46,233 bases of DNA from an uncultured Clostridia bacterium (GCA_947627425.1 CANQVZ010000014.1:1-46233), one strand, 5' to 3'. Counted from the stretch's first letter, positions 32,660 to 41,390 are shown. Notes: generated by a model from the letters alone, not told the origin. A program made the numbers and translations.

Positions 32660-34606
32660 ATGTCACAGCAGGAAAATACGCAAAATATTGAAAATAACGA
32701 ATATAACGAAAATCAAATTCAGATACTCGAGGGACTGGAGGCAGTGAGGAAAAGACCGGGTATGTATATCGGCTCCACATCCATAAGAGGTCTTCATCAC
32801 TGCGTTTACGAGATAGTGGACAACTCCGTGGACGAGGCTCTGGCGGGCTTTTGCTCACACATCGAGGTTAAGATACACGAGGACAACACCGTTTCCGTTA
32901 GGGACAACGGCAGAGGCATTCCTGTGGGCATACATCCGCAGAAGGGCATACCCGCAGTAGAGGTCGTTTTCACCATACTTCATGCGGGCGGCAAGTTCGG
33001 CGGCGGAGGATACAAGGTGTCCGGCGGTCTTCACGGCGTGGGCGCCTCGGTCGTGAATGCTTTGAGCGAGTGGCTCATAGTGCGCATATATCACGAGGGC
33101 AGCATATACGAACAGAAATACGAGAGAGGAAACGCCGTTGAAAAGCTTAAAATAGTTGACAGCTGCGACATTTCCGAAACAGGCACATACATCCGCTTTA
33201 AACCGGATGCAGAGATATTCGAGGAAACTGTTTTCGATACCGAAACTATCAAGAACCACCTCCAGGAAACAGCCTTCCTCACAAAGGGTCTTAAAATATC
33301 TCTCACCGACTTAAGAGACGAAAGCAAGCCTAAATATGTTTTCCGGTATGACGGCGGTATAAAGGAATTTGTGGAAAATATAAATTCCTCCAGAGAGCCC
33401 ATGTACGAGGAGATATTCTACTGCGAGGGAACCTACAACAACATAGCCGTTGAAGTGGCTTTCCAGCACAGCGAGGAATTTTACAACGAGATAAATTATT
33501 CATATGTCAACAATATAAATACCGTTGACGGCGGTACTCATATACAGGGCTTCAGAACGGCTCTCACAAAGACCGTCAACGACTACGGCAGAAAATTTGG
33601 CTTGATAAAAGCAAGCGACAAAAATCTCACCGGCGACGACATAAGAGAGGGCATGACCTCCATTGTCAGCGTCAAGATAGAGGATCCCCAGTTCGAGGGT
33701 CAGACAAAGGGCAAGCTCGGCACGAGCGAGGCAGTGATAGCCGTTTCGACCGTGCTCAATGAAAAGCTCACCTACTTCTTGGAGGAAAATCCCGAAATAG
33801 GCAAGGCGATAATAGAGACCTCCCTAAGGGCTTCCAGAGCAAGAGAGGCGGCAAAGAGAGCCAAGGAGCTTGTAAGGCGCAAGGATATATTAGAAAGCAG
33901 CAAGCTCCCCGGAAAGCTCACCGACTGCTCCGAAAACGATCCTTCAGTATGCGAAATATATATCGTAGAGGGTAATTCCGCAGGCGGCTCCGCCGTGAAG
34001 GCAAGAGATGCCAAGACGCAGGCAGTTCTCCCCTTGAGAGGCAAGATATTGAATGTCGAAAAGGCAAGGCTCGAAAGAGTGCTCGGCAACGAGGAAATAA
34101 AGTCCATGATAACAGCCTTCGGCACGGGCATACACGAGGATTTCGACATAGAAAAGCTGAGATACCACAAAATAATACTCATGACGGATGCCGATGTGGA
34201 CGGAGCGCATATAACCACACTCCTTCTTACATTCATTTTCCGTTTTATGCCAAGGCTCATAGAGGACGGCTATGTCTATCTGGCGCAGCCTCCGCTTTAT
34301 AAGCTCGAAAAGGGCAAGCAGGAGCGCTATGCTTATTCCGACGAGGAAAGAGACGAAATAATAACCGAAATGGGCGGTATAGAAGGCATGAAGCCCATAC
34401 AGAGATATAAGGGCTTGGGCGAGATGGATGCGTCGCAGCTTTGGGAGACCACCATGGATCCCGAAAAGAGAATACTCATAAAGGTGACCATAGACGACGC
34501 AAGAATAGCCGACGGTGTATTCAGCCAGCTCATGGGCGACAAGGTAGAGCCAAGAAGGATATTTATACAGGAAAATGCCAACTATGTCACCAATCTGGAT
34601 GTATAA
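32660..34606 (+). CDS. gyrB: DNA gyrase subunit B
   Basis: A 648-residue ATPase subunit. The GHKL nucleotide site includes [19 protein letters not shown] and GGLHGVG. The TOPRIM domain has [12 protein letters not shown] at about 433 and [11 protein letters not shown]. The C-terminus [16 protein letters not shown] is typical. ATG 32660 follows AAGGAG and is chosen over an in-frame TTG at 32612 that lies on the -10 element. gyrA follows after 27 bases. If the neighbouring Fic protein modifies gyrase, the target would be the ATP-site Tyr of GyrB. Confidence 0.97.
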   Translation: MSQQENTQNIENNEYNENQIQILEGLEAVRKRPGMYIGSTSIRGLHHCVYEIVDNSVDEALAGFCSHIEVKIHEDNTVSVRDNGRGIPVGIHPQKGIPAVEVVFTILHAGGKFGGGGYKVSGGLHGVGASVVNALSEWLIVRIYHEGSIYEQKYERGNAVEKLKIVDSCDISETGTYIRFKPDAEIFEETVFDTETIKNHLQETAFLTKGLKISLTDLRDESKPKYVFRYDGGIKEFVENINSSREPMYEEIFYCEGTYNNIAVEVAFQHSEEFYNEINYSYVNNINTVDGGTHIQGFRTALTKTVNDYGRKFGLIKASDKNLTGDDIREGMTSIVSVKIEDPQFEGQTKGKLGTSEAVIAVSTVLNEKLTYFLEENPEIGKAIIETSLRASRAREAAKRAKELVRRKDILESSKLPGKLTDCSENDPSVCEIYIVEGNSAGGSAVKARDAKTQAVLPLRGKILNVEKARLERVLGNEEIKSMITAFGTGIHEDFDIEKLRYHKIILMTDADVDGAHITTLLLTFIFRFMPRLIEDGYVYLAQPPLYKLEKGKQERYAYSDEERDEIITEMGGIEGMKPIQRYKGLGEMDASQLWETTMDPEKRILIKVTIDDARIADGVFSQLMGDKVEPRRIFIQENANYVTNLDV

Positions 34607-34633
34607 GGGCATTTGTAACGATAAGAGGTAACA

Positions 34634-37162
34634 ATGATGGATAACAGTACACAGTATGACAAGGTAGTGCACGCCGAAATATCGGAGACAATGCGCACGT
34701 CGTATATAAACTACTCGATGAGCGTTATAGTTTCCAGGGCGCTGCCCGATGTAAGGGACGGACTTAAGCCTGTTCACAGACGAATACTCTACGCCATGAA
34801 CGAGCTGGGGCTCGATCCCTCAAAGGGCTATAAGAAATGCGCGCGTATAGTCGGCGATACCATGGGTAAATATCATCCCCACGGCGACGCGGCTATATAT
34901 GACGCCCTTGTAAGGCTTGCGCAGGACTTTTCCATGAGATATCCCCTCGTGGACGGTCACGGCAACTTTGGCTCGGTAGACGGCTATCCCGCCGCAGCTC
35001 AGAGATACACCGAGGCAAAGCTGGCTAAGATAAGTCTTGAAATGCTTGCCGATATTGACAAAAACACAATAGATTTCCAGGATAACTACGACGGCGAGTT
35101 CAAGGAGCCTACCGTGCTCCCCTCCCGCATACCAAATCTGCTTGTGAATGGCTCCAACGGCATTGCCGTAGGTATGGCAACAAATATACCCCCGCATAAC
35201 CTCTCGGAGGTTATAGATGGTCTTGTGAAAATAATAGACAACAAGGTGGAGTACCAAAGAGAGACCGACATAGACGAGCTTATACAGATAATAAAGGGTC
35301 CCGACTTCCCTACGGGCGGAAATATACTCGGAAGGCTCGGCATAGACTCGGCATACAGAACGGGCAGAGGCAGGATAAAGCTCAGAGCCGAGGCTGAAAT
35401 AAAGCAGCACGAGAACGGCAGGGAGCAGATAATAATAAGAGAAATACCCTATCAGGTGAACAAATCCGCCATGATAGAGGGCATAGCAAACCTTGTAAAG
35501 GACAAGAAAATAGACGGCATATCCGGCATACAGGACAATACCAACGACAGGAACGGTATTTTCATTGTCATAGAGTGCAAGAGGGACGCCTCGGCTGAAA
35601 TAATATTAAATCAGCTCTACAAGTATTCACAGCTCCAGGAGACCGTGAGCGTCAACTTCCTCTGCATAGTGGACGGAGTGCCCAGGACGCTCAATTTAAA
35701 GCAGATGCTCGAATATTACCTCGAGCACCAGGAGGAGGTCGTAAGGCGCAGGACGCAGTTCGACCTTGAAAAGGCTTTAAAGAGAATGCATATTTTGGAG
35801 GGCTTTTTGACGGCTCTCGACAACATAGACGAGGTAATAAGCATATTAAGAGGCTCCCACACCACCCCCGAGGCCAAGAGCAGACTTATAGAGCGCTTCG
35901 GCTTCACTGATGAGCAGGTGAACGCCATATGCGAGATGCGTTTTAGATCGCTCGTGGGCATGGAGAGAGAAAAGCTCGAGAACGAATACGCCGAGCTTTC
36001 GAGGCTCACGGAGGAATGGAAAGCCATTCTTGCCGATGAAAACAAGCTTTTTGGCGTCATAAAGTCGGAGCTTCTCGAGACCAAGAGAAAATACGGCGAC
36101 GGCAGAAGGACCAAGCTTATTGCCGACATGGGCGAGATAGACATGGAGGACATCATATCGGACGATATGTCGGTAGTCACAATGACGCATCTCAACTATG
36201 TAAAGAGACTTCCTCTCGACACCTATAAATCGCAGCACAGAGGCGGAAAGGGCGTCATAGGCCTGCAGATGCGCGAGGAGGACTGGGTGAACAGGCTCCT
36301 TGTAAGCTCCAACCATAGCTATATTCTTTTCTTCACGAACATGGGAAAGGTATACCGCATAAAGACATGGGAGATACCCGAGGCGGGCAGAAACGCCAAG
36401 GGAACGCCCCTTGTCAATCTGCTGGAGCTTGGAAAGGACGAGGAAATATCCGCCGTGATACCCGTAAAGAGCTTTGAGAGCTGCGACGAGCTGGTTATGG
36501 TGACAAAGCACGGCGTAATAAAGAAGACTAAGGCGCAAAGCTTCTCAAACATAAGGAGGAGCGGACTTATTGCCCTTAATCTGAGAGAAAACGACGAGCT
36601 TATATCCGTATTTGTGACAACGGGAAACGACACTATATTCGTTGCCACGAGAAAGGGTATAAGCATACACTTCAGCGAGGACAATGTGAGAGCTATGGGC
36701 AGGACTGCTTCGGGCGTTAAGGCTATTACTCTTGCGCAGGACGACTATGTTATAGGCGCGGACAAGGTAGAGCCCGACAGTAAAATATTGCTTGTGAGCG
36801 AAAACGGCTTCGGCAAGTGTACAACACCGGATAACTACAGACTTCAGTCCAGAGGCGGAAAGGGCTTGAAGACTTATAAGATAACCGAGAAAACAGGCGA
36901 GATATCGGGTCTTGCGGTCGTTAAGGACGGCGAGGAGCTTATCATGGTGACAAGCGAGGGCGTTGTTATAAGGATAAAGGTGAGCGATATCTCCACCGTG
37001 GGCAGGGTTGCCCAGGGCGTGAAGCTTGTGAACCTCGGAGAGGGCGTGAAGGTTGTAAGCATGGACAAGATAAATGAGGAAAATGCAAGCGATGACGGCA
37101 ACGCCGAGGAAGGCTCCGCCGAAACTGCCGACACTGCGGAAAACACGGATGCCGAGCAGTAA
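34634..37162 (+). CDS. gyrA: DNA gyrase subunit A
   Basis: An 842-residue DNA-cleaving subunit. The catalytic Tyr lies in [11 protein letters not shown]. The quinolone region reads [14 protein letters not shown]: residue 86, equivalent to E. coli Ser83, is Ala, and Asp90 (E. coli 87) is kept. The GyrA box is QHRGGKG (about 534-540) instead of QRRGGKG, and a second related QSRGGKG lies in the last blade region. The C-terminal tail is acidic ([22 protein letters not shown] is its core composition). Start is ATG 34634 or 34637, after AGAGG. Confidence 0.97.
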   Translation: MMDNSTQYDKVVHAEISETMRTSYINYSMSVIVSRALPDVRDGLKPVHRRILYAMNELGLDPSKGYKKCARIVGDTMGKYHPHGDAAIYDALVRLAQDFSMRYPLVDGHGNFGSVDGYPAAAQRYTEAKLAKISLEMLADIDKNTIDFQDNYDGEFKEPTVLPSRIPNLLVNGSNGIAVGMATNIPPHNLSEVIDGLVKIIDNKVEYQRETDIDELIQIIKGPDFPTGGNILGRLGIDSAYRTGRGRIKLRAEAEIKQHENGREQIIIREIPYQVNKSAMIEGIANLVKDKKIDGISGIQDNTNDRNGIFIVIECKRDASAEIILNQLYKYSQLQETVSVNFLCIVDGVPRTLNLKQMLEYYLEHQEEVVRRRTQFDLEKALKRMHILEGFLTALDNIDEVISILRGSHTTPEAKSRLIERFGFTDEQVNAICEMRFRSLVGMEREKLENEYAELSRLTEEWKAILADENKLFGVIKSELLETKRKYGDGRRTKLIADMGEIDMEDIISDDMSVVTMTHLNYVKRLPLDTYKSQHRGGKGVIGLQMREEDWVNRLLVSSNHSYILFFTNMGKVYRIKTWEIPEAGRNAKGTPLVNLLELGKDEEISAVIPVKSFESCDELVMVTKHGVIKKTKAQSFSNIRRSGLIALNLRENDELISVFVTTGNDTIFVATRKGISIHFSEDNVRAMGRTASGVKAITLAQDDYVIGADKVEPDSKILLVSENGFGKCTTPDNYRLQSRGGKGLKTYKITEKTGEISGLAVVKDGEELIMVTSEGVVIRIKVSDISTVGRVAQGVKLVNLGEGVKVVSMDKINEENASDDGNAEEGSAETADTAENTDAEQ

Positions 37163-37257
37163 ATGAATTTGGTGAAATTTCTTTGGCTGTCACAAAGAAT
37201 TTCATATAAAATCAAATCATGAATTTCTTCTCTTAGACATGAACATTCATCTCTAAG

Positions 37258-37303
37258 CAAACAGCCGCATTTTGGGTAATACCGGGATGCGGTTGTTTGT
37301 TTT
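37258..37303 (+). terminator. Terminator of gyrB-gyrA
   Basis: AACAGCCGCAT pairs with ATGCGGTTGTT, with an inner GGT/ACC, followed by TTGTTTTGTTT. A preceding hairpin GAAATTTCTTTG/CAAAGAATTTC lies near 37173-37204. Confidence 0.75.
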
Positions 37304-37334
37304 GTTTCTTTCAAAATTGCCGACCTTACCGACA

Positions 37335-37362
37335 CAAAAAAGAGATACCCGCAGGTATCTCT
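37335..37362 (-). terminator. Terminator of the small membrane protein gene
   Basis: AGAGATACC and GGTATCTCT pair around four bases. The minus-strand side ends in a T run. It directly follows the stop codon at 37371. Confidence 0.85.
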
Positions 37363-37370
37363 CTTTAATT

Positions 37371-37550
37371 TCAGCACTTTGTGTCGCAGATGCCGAAGCT
37401 GCCGTTTCCGCAGAATAATATCACAAGGAGCAGTAAAAGGAGCGAGCTGTCGTTACCGCAGCCGAAAAGATTTCCGAGACCGCCGTTATTGCCGCCCAAA
37501 AAGAGGAAAATAACAATGATCCATAATAAAGTATTGTTGCTGCAACTCAT
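37371..37550 (-). CDS. Small glycine/asparagine-rich membrane protein
   Basis: A 59-residue protein beginning MSCSNNTLLWIIVIFLFLGG, with two hydrophobic segments (about 8-18 and 36-46) flanking a GGNNGGLGNLFGCGN linker and ending in a Cys-rich tail (CGNGSFGICDTKC). GGAGG lies before ATG 37550; the 14 codons further upstream lack a site. It resembles short hydrophobic spore or coat-associated proteins (YjcZ-like) in composition only. An isolated gene with promoter-like TTGCAA/TATACT (18 spacer) and its own terminator. I cannot assign a function. Confidence 0.7.
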   Translation of the reverse strand: MSCSNNTLLWIIVIFLFLGGNNGGLGNLFGCGNDSSLLLLLLVILFCGNGSFGICDTKC

Positions 37551-37647
37551 ATAAGTTACCTCCAAAATATATACACTATAGTATATGCGCAAAAGCCCGA
37601 CTGTTGCAAGTCCATGGAAAATTTTTGTTTGCGAGTTGAAGGGTGCG

Positions 37648-37853
37648 CCCCCTCAGTCACTTCGTGCCAGCTCCCCCGCTCAGCACTTTCGGCTTCGCCG
37701 AAAGCCGCACTGCGTGCGTCCGCATAATTCTTTGCGGTGCAATGGGGGCGCCAAGAGGCAAGGGTTAACCTCAAATTCTCGGCTCCCTCTTTGGGGGAGC
37801 TGGCAACTCGTAGAGTTGTCTGAGGGGGAAAACAAGCGAGCATTGCTCGCCTA
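37648..37853. repeat. A element with nested B, and E fragment
   Basis: A element at 37648-37828 with a B module at 37679-37742 (stem 2 CGCAC/GTGCG). The left tip has GTCACTTCGTGCC with one mispair. Palindrome GCGAGCATTGCTCGC follows at 37838-37852. The next promoter begins at 37855. Confidence 0.8.
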
Positions 37854-37854
37854 C

Positions 37855-37883
37855 TTTACATAAAAGAATAATTATGATATAAT
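37855..37883 (+). promoter_or_regulatory. Promoter of candidate structured RNA
   Basis: TTTACA (37855-37860) and TATAAT (37878-37883), 17-base spacer, with an added TGA extended -10. Transcription would start near 37890. Confidence 0.8.
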
Positions 37884-37911
37884 TATTATACAATAAAGGA
37901 GAAACTTTAAG

Positions 37912-37974
37912 GTGAAAAGTGCGTCCTCATGCGCCACATGCATTTGCAATGGGCAAAAGAGATGTCGGGAGTGA
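37912..37974 (+). CDS. Possible 20-residue Cys-rich peptide
   Basis: A GTG start follows AAAGGAG by ten bases. The peptide reads MKSASSCATCICNGQKRCRE and has four Cys. It lies inside the candidate RNA and its stop is in an inner stem. The match of a good ribosome binding site with a Cys-spaced peptide is suggestive, but the frame is too short to rule out chance. Confidence 0.25.
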   Translation: MKSASSCATCICNGQKRCRE

Positions 37975-38005
37975 CGCTCCGACTAAAGTTTCTTTTTGTG
38001 TTCGG

Positions 38006-38036
38006 ATACCGCCCGGATATTTCGGGCGGTATTTTT
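38006..38036 (+). terminator. Second terminator of the candidate RNA
   Basis: Perfect ten-pair stem ATACCGCCCG/CGGGCGGTAT with loop GATATTT, then TTTT. Confidence 0.92.
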
Positions 38037-38126
38037 GTATGAATAGAGTTGCACTTTGTTTGTAAAGTGAAAGAATTATATAGCGCGGGACTGTCCCAAA
38101 ATGCTACAAACCGCATATGAGCTGAT

Positions 38127-38320
38127 CACTTGTAGGGGCGAGCATTGCTCGCCCGCAGGCAACCAAGAGTCACTCCTACAGCAAGGGCAGTGCTTTGTAT
38201 TTAACCCCCTCAGTCACTTCGTGCCAGCTCCCCCTCAGGGGAGCCAAGAATTTGAGGTTTACCGCTGCCTCTCGGCTCCCCCTGTGGGGGAGCTGGCAGG
38301 CGTTAGCCTGACTGAGGGGG
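38127..38320. repeat. E palindrome and A element
   Basis: GGGGCGAGCATTGCTCGCCC lies near 38133-38152, then a compact A element at 38205-38320 without B. Its right tip is CAGGCGTTAGCCTG. GGGACTGTCCC lies at 38087-38097. The block separates the candidate RNA from the convergent amidohydrolase. Confidence 0.8.
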
Positions 38321-38346
38321 AAAAAGCAAGCGCCCTGCAAACAAAT

Positions 38347-39114
38347 CTACTCAACCCCCTTAAGCAATCTTTCCGCATTTTTATAAAACACATTTTCAAG
38401 TTCATTATCCATTAGCTTCTCGAATTTTACCGCCTCCACATACATTTTAGGATTGGTTATGGGAAAATCCGTAGCAAACAGTATTTTTTCACTGCCTACA
38501 TTTTTTATAAGCGTTCCAAGCATCCCGAAGCGGAAAAGTCCCGTGCCGCTCAGGTCTAAATAATAATTATCGTATTTTTTTAATAATTCTATATGCTTAT
38601 AATAATGCTCCCTTTGGTGAGGATGCGCAGCCACGAAGGTTATGTTTTTAAAACGCTTTACAGCCTTTTCGAGGTTGTCCATATCCACCTTCATGTCCGT
38701 GTGAACGCTAACTATCATACCGAGCCTTTCTATCTCCTCATATATGGCGTGCATAGCCTCGTCATAGTACAGGCTCCAGCCGTTGTAATAGGGCACCAGC
38801 TCCCCGACAAGTCTCACGCCGTTTTGATACATAAAATCAAGCTCTTCTATAGATTCCTTCACATAGTGCGGATGTATATGCATACCGGGCGTATAAAAAT
38901 CGCCCCACTGTTTTTTTATTTCAAGAGCCTCTCTGTTAAGCTTTTTAATGCCCTCAAAGCTTTCCGTCTTGTAAATGACGGACCCGCAGATGTGATCAAT
39001 GCCCGCAGACTTCAGAGTTTTTACAAAATTTTCACTCGTGACCGTATCCCCGTAAAAGCAGGAATTGTTTTCATCTCTTAAAAACGGATGAGTGTGAAAG
39101 TCAATTATGTTCAT
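38347..39114 (-). CDS. Amidohydrolase-family metal-dependent hydrolase
   Basis: A 255-residue TIM-barrel protein of the amidohydrolase 2 type. DFHTHPF at 5-11 gives the HxH metal pair, GMHIHPH and SVHTD supply further His, and FATDFPI the late Asp. The substrate cannot be told; relatives act as decarboxylases or lactonases. It is, with the small membrane protein, the only minus-strand protein gene right of 16 kb, and it diverges from argS. AAGGAGG precedes the ATG. Confidence 0.85.
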   Translation of the reverse strand: MNIIDFHTHPFLRDENNSCFYGDTVTSENFVKTLKSAGIDHICGSVIYKTESFEGIKKLNREALEIKKQWGDFYTPGMHIHPHYVKESIEELDFMYQNGVRLVGELVPYYNGWSLYYDEAMHAIYEEIERLGMIVSVHTDMKVDMDNLEKAVKRFKNITFVAAHPHQREHYYKHIELLKKYDNYYLDLSGTGLFRFGMLGTLIKNVGSEKILFATDFPITNPKMYVEAVKFEKLMDNELENVFYKNAERLLKGVE

Positions 39115-39141
39115 GCCGTTCGCCTCCTTCGATATAATAAT

Positions 39142-39170
39142 ATTTTAACAGAATTGAGGCAATATGTAAA
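39142..39170 (-). promoter_or_regulatory. Promoter of the amidohydrolase
   Basis: On the minus strand TTTACA (39170-39165) and TAAAAT (39147-39142), 17-base spacer. The -35 lies back to back with that of argS, eight bases apart. Confidence 0.65.
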
Positions 39171-39178
39171 TATTATGG

Positions 39179-39207
39179 TTGATAAATTTGTAAATAAATG
39201 GTATAAT
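39179..39207 (+). promoter_or_regulatory. Promoter of argS
   Basis: TTGATA (39179-39184) and TATAAT (39202-39207), 17-base spacer, about 39 bases before the start codon. Confidence 0.85.
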
Positions 39208-39245
39208 ACTATAAACGGAAATTTGGCTGAAAGGGAGAATAATAT

Positions 39246-40940
39246 ATGGATTTTATACAAGAGATCGCGCGCGCGATATCGGAGGTCACAGACCTTGACA
39301 TAAACGACATAGTTCAAAGCATAGAGATACCGAAGGCGGACATGGGCGATTATGCCTTTCCCTGCTTCAGGCTTGCAAAGACTATGCGAAAGGCGCCGCC
39401 GCTTATTGCTGCGGAAATAGCCGAAAAAATGAAAAAACCCGAGTTTTTGTCCGATATAAAGGTAGTGAATGCCTATATCAATTTTTATGTGGACAAGACT
39501 GTTTTTGTAAAAAGCGTTCTGGACGAGGTGAACAAAAAGGGCGGCAAATATATCGAATCCGAAACGGGAAAGGGCAAAACCATAGTCATAGACTATTCCT
39601 CGCCCAACATTGCGAAGCCCTTCCATATAGGACACCTGCGCTCTACCGCCATAGGCAACAGTCTGAATAGGATATACAAGGCGCTTGGCTACAATGTTGT
39701 GGGCATAAATCATCTTGGCGACTGGGGAACGCAGTTCGGCAAGCTTATTGTGGCTTATAAAAAATGGGGCGACAAGGAGGCTGTCGAAAAGGACGACATA
39801 AAGGAGCTTTCCAAAATTTATGTTAAATTCCACGAGGAGGCGGAAAAGGATCCCTCTCTTGAGGATGAGGCAAGAAGCTGGCTTGTAAGGATGCAGGAGG
39901 GCGACGAGGAGGCGCTGAGCCTCTGGAAATGGTTCTGCGACATAAGCATGAAGGAATTTAACAGGATATACGATAGATTGGGCATCACGTTTGACAGCTA
40001 TGCGGGCGAAAGCTTTTACAACGACAAAATGGCTGCCGTTGTGGACGAGTTAAAGGAAAAGAACCTGCTCACGGAGAGCCGCGGAGCGCAGATAGTTGAC
40101 CTTGAGAAGTATAATATGCCGCCCTGCCTCATATTGAGGAGCGACGGAGGCACGCTCTACCCCACGAGGGATATTTCGGCAGCGATATACAGAAAAAACA
40201 CATATGATTTTGACAAATGTATATATGTGACTGCCCTCGATCAGAATTTGCACTTTGCGCAGTGGTTCAAGGTGATAGAGCTTATGGGCTACGATTGGGC
40301 AAAGGATCTTGTGCACACTCCCTTTGGTCTTGTGAGTCTCGGCGACGGCAAGCTTAGCACAAGAAAGGGTCATGTTGTGCTCATGGAGGACATACTCAAT
40401 ATGTCCGTTGAAAAGACAAAAAAAATAATAGAGGAGAAAAATCCCAACCTTGAGGACAAGGAAAGAGTTGCCGAGGAGGTCGGCATAGGCGCCATCATAT
40501 TTGACGATCTTTTCAACAGCAGGATTAAAAATGTTGTGTTCGACTTCGACAGAATGCTCAACTTTGACGGCGAAACGGGACCATATGCGCAGTACACACA
40601 CGCAAGAGCGTGCAGCATAATAGCAAAAAGCGGTGCAGCCAAGAGCGAAAGCAATGTTGACTATAGTCTGCTTAGCGACGAGGCAAGCTTTAATGTGTGC
40701 AAGGTGATAAAGGAATTTCCTGAAAAGCTTGAGGAGGCAGCCGACAAGAACGAGCCGTACATCGTGGCAAGACAGATAATAGAGCTTTGCAAGGCTTTCA
40801 ACAAGTTCTACAACGAGAACAACATCATGCAGAGCGAGGACGCCACAAAGAAAGCAAGGCTTAGCATAGTTTTTGCGGTGAGAGATATATTGAAAGCGGG
40901 GCTTGACCTTCTGGGACTTAAGGCGCCCGAGCAAATGTAG
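39246..40940 (+). CDS. argS: Arginine-tRNA ligase
   Basis: A 564-residue class Ia synthetase. An N-terminal Arg-specific domain precedes the HIGH motif in PFHIGHLRST (about 126). KMSKS is replaced by LSTRKG (about 370), as is common in ArgRS. The C-terminal anticodon-binding part (GPYAQYTHARACSI onward) is complete. The length is normal. A GGGAG lies before the ATG. A good promoter precedes and a strong terminator follows, so it is monocistronic. Confidence 0.96.
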   Translation: MDFIQEIARAISEVTDLDINDIVQSIEIPKADMGDYAFPCFRLAKTMRKAPPLIAAEIAEKMKKPEFLSDIKVVNAYINFYVDKTVFVKSVLDEVNKKGGKYIESETGKGKTIVIDYSSPNIAKPFHIGHLRSTAIGNSLNRIYKALGYNVVGINHLGDWGTQFGKLIVAYKKWGDKEAVEKDDIKELSKIYVKFHEEAEKDPSLEDEARSWLVRMQEGDEEALSLWKWFCDISMKEFNRIYDRLGITFDSYAGESFYNDKMAAVVDELKEKNLLTESRGAQIVDLEKYNMPPCLILRSDGGTLYPTRDISAAIYRKNTYDFDKCIYVTALDQNLHFAQWFKVIELMGYDWAKDLVHTPFGLVSLGDGKLSTRKGHVVLMEDILNMSVEKTKKIIEEKNPNLEDKERVAEEVGIGAIIFDDLFNSRIKNVVFDFDRMLNFDGETGPYAQYTHARACSIIAKSGAAKSESNVDYSLLSDEASFNVCKVIKEFPEKLEEAADKNEPYIVARQIIELCKAFNKFYNENNIMQSEDATKKARLSIVFAVRDILKAGLDLLGLKAPEQM

Positions 40941-40955
40941 AACATAATCCACAAT

Positions 40956-40998
40956 ATAGTACACAAAATTCAACTTGATTTTTGTGTACTATTTTTTT
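40956..40998 (+). terminator. Terminator of argS
   Basis: A perfect 13-pair stem (ATAGTACACAAAA and its complement) with an 11-base loop, then a T run. It lies 15 bases after the argS stop. Confidence 0.93.
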
Positions 40999-41007
40999 GT
41001 TTTGTTG

Positions 41008-41036
41008 TTTAAAGGTATGCCGATTTGTGATATACT
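41008..41036 (+). promoter_or_regulatory. Promoter of parA-parB
   Basis: TTTAAA (41008-41013) and TATACT (41031-41036), 17-base spacer, with TGA extended -10. The parA start is 386 bases further, because a repeat block lies in the leader. Confidence 0.6.
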
Positions 41037-41058
41037 GTTAATAAGATAAACGGAAAAA

Positions 41059-41074
41059 TGTTCCACGTGAAACA
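41059..41074. promoter_or_regulatory. parS-like site, one mismatch
   Basis: TGTTCCACGTGAAACA differs from the canonical parS palindrome at one base. It lies just after the parA promoter and upstream of the repeat block. Confidence 0.85.
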
Positions 41075-41086
41075 ATGGAGGGGGAA

Positions 41087-41322
41087 ATGTAGGGGCGAGC
41101 ATTGCTCGCCCGATTATTCCCCCTCAGTCAGGCTAACGCCTGCCAGCTCCCCCAAAGGTGGAGCCGAGAGATAACGGTTAGCATCTAATTCTTGGCTCCC
41201 CCTTTGGGGGAGCTGGCGCCCATAGGGCGACTGAGGGGGTTATTGTAAAAATCGATAAGACAGGCGGGGTACACTTATTCATACATTTCAGCAGGGCGGG
41301 AGAATATCGCCCTGCAATTGTG
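41087..41322. repeat. E, A and F repeat block in the parA leader
   Basis: GGGGCGAGCATTGCTCGCCC (about 41092-41111), compact A element (41119-41239, tips CAGGCTAACGCCTG and GCGCCC/GGGCG) and a partial F (41244-41322, with GATAAGACAGGCGGGG and CAGGGCG/CGCCCTG). It separates two parS-like sites. Confidence 0.8.
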
Positions 41323-41373
41323 CATCTTTGATTTAGCGCGCAATCCAACGGGCAATGTTGATTTATATTTATA

Positions 41374-41390
41374 TGTTCCACAGTGAAACA
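41374..41390. promoter_or_regulatory. Broken parS-like site with one inserted base
   Basis: TGTTCCACAGTGAAACA equals the site at 41059 with an extra A in the centre, which spoils the palindrome. Both are followed by ATG, so an approximately 20-base direct repeat flanks the repeat block. Confidence 0.65.

Larger units (their letters stand above)
37890..38038 (+). ncRNA. Candidate structured RNA with closing stem and two terminators
   Basis: The transcript begins with GAAACTTTA (37901-37909) that pairs with TAAAGTTTC (37984-37992), followed at once by TTTTT. Inside are GTGCG/TGCGC, a TGCATTTGCA hairpin and GTCGG/CCGAC around AGTGACGCT. A second strong terminator ATACCGCCCG/CGGGCGGTAT lies at 38006-38032. 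There is no plus-strand protein gene downstream, which speaks against a riboswitch. I do not recognise the family. It may also encode a 20-residue peptide (see the entry at 37912). Confidence 0.55.

Noticed and set aside
37890..38038. 6S RNA, SRP RNA or a known riboswitch at the candidate RNA
   Set aside because: The length and motifs do not fit 6S RNA, the SRP helix 8 core is missing, and no gene follows on the same strand.
1699..41239. CRISPR array made of the GGGGGAG repeats
   Set aside because: Copies are irregularly spaced, in both orientations and separated by genes. They are inverted-repeat elements, not direct repeats with uniform spacers.
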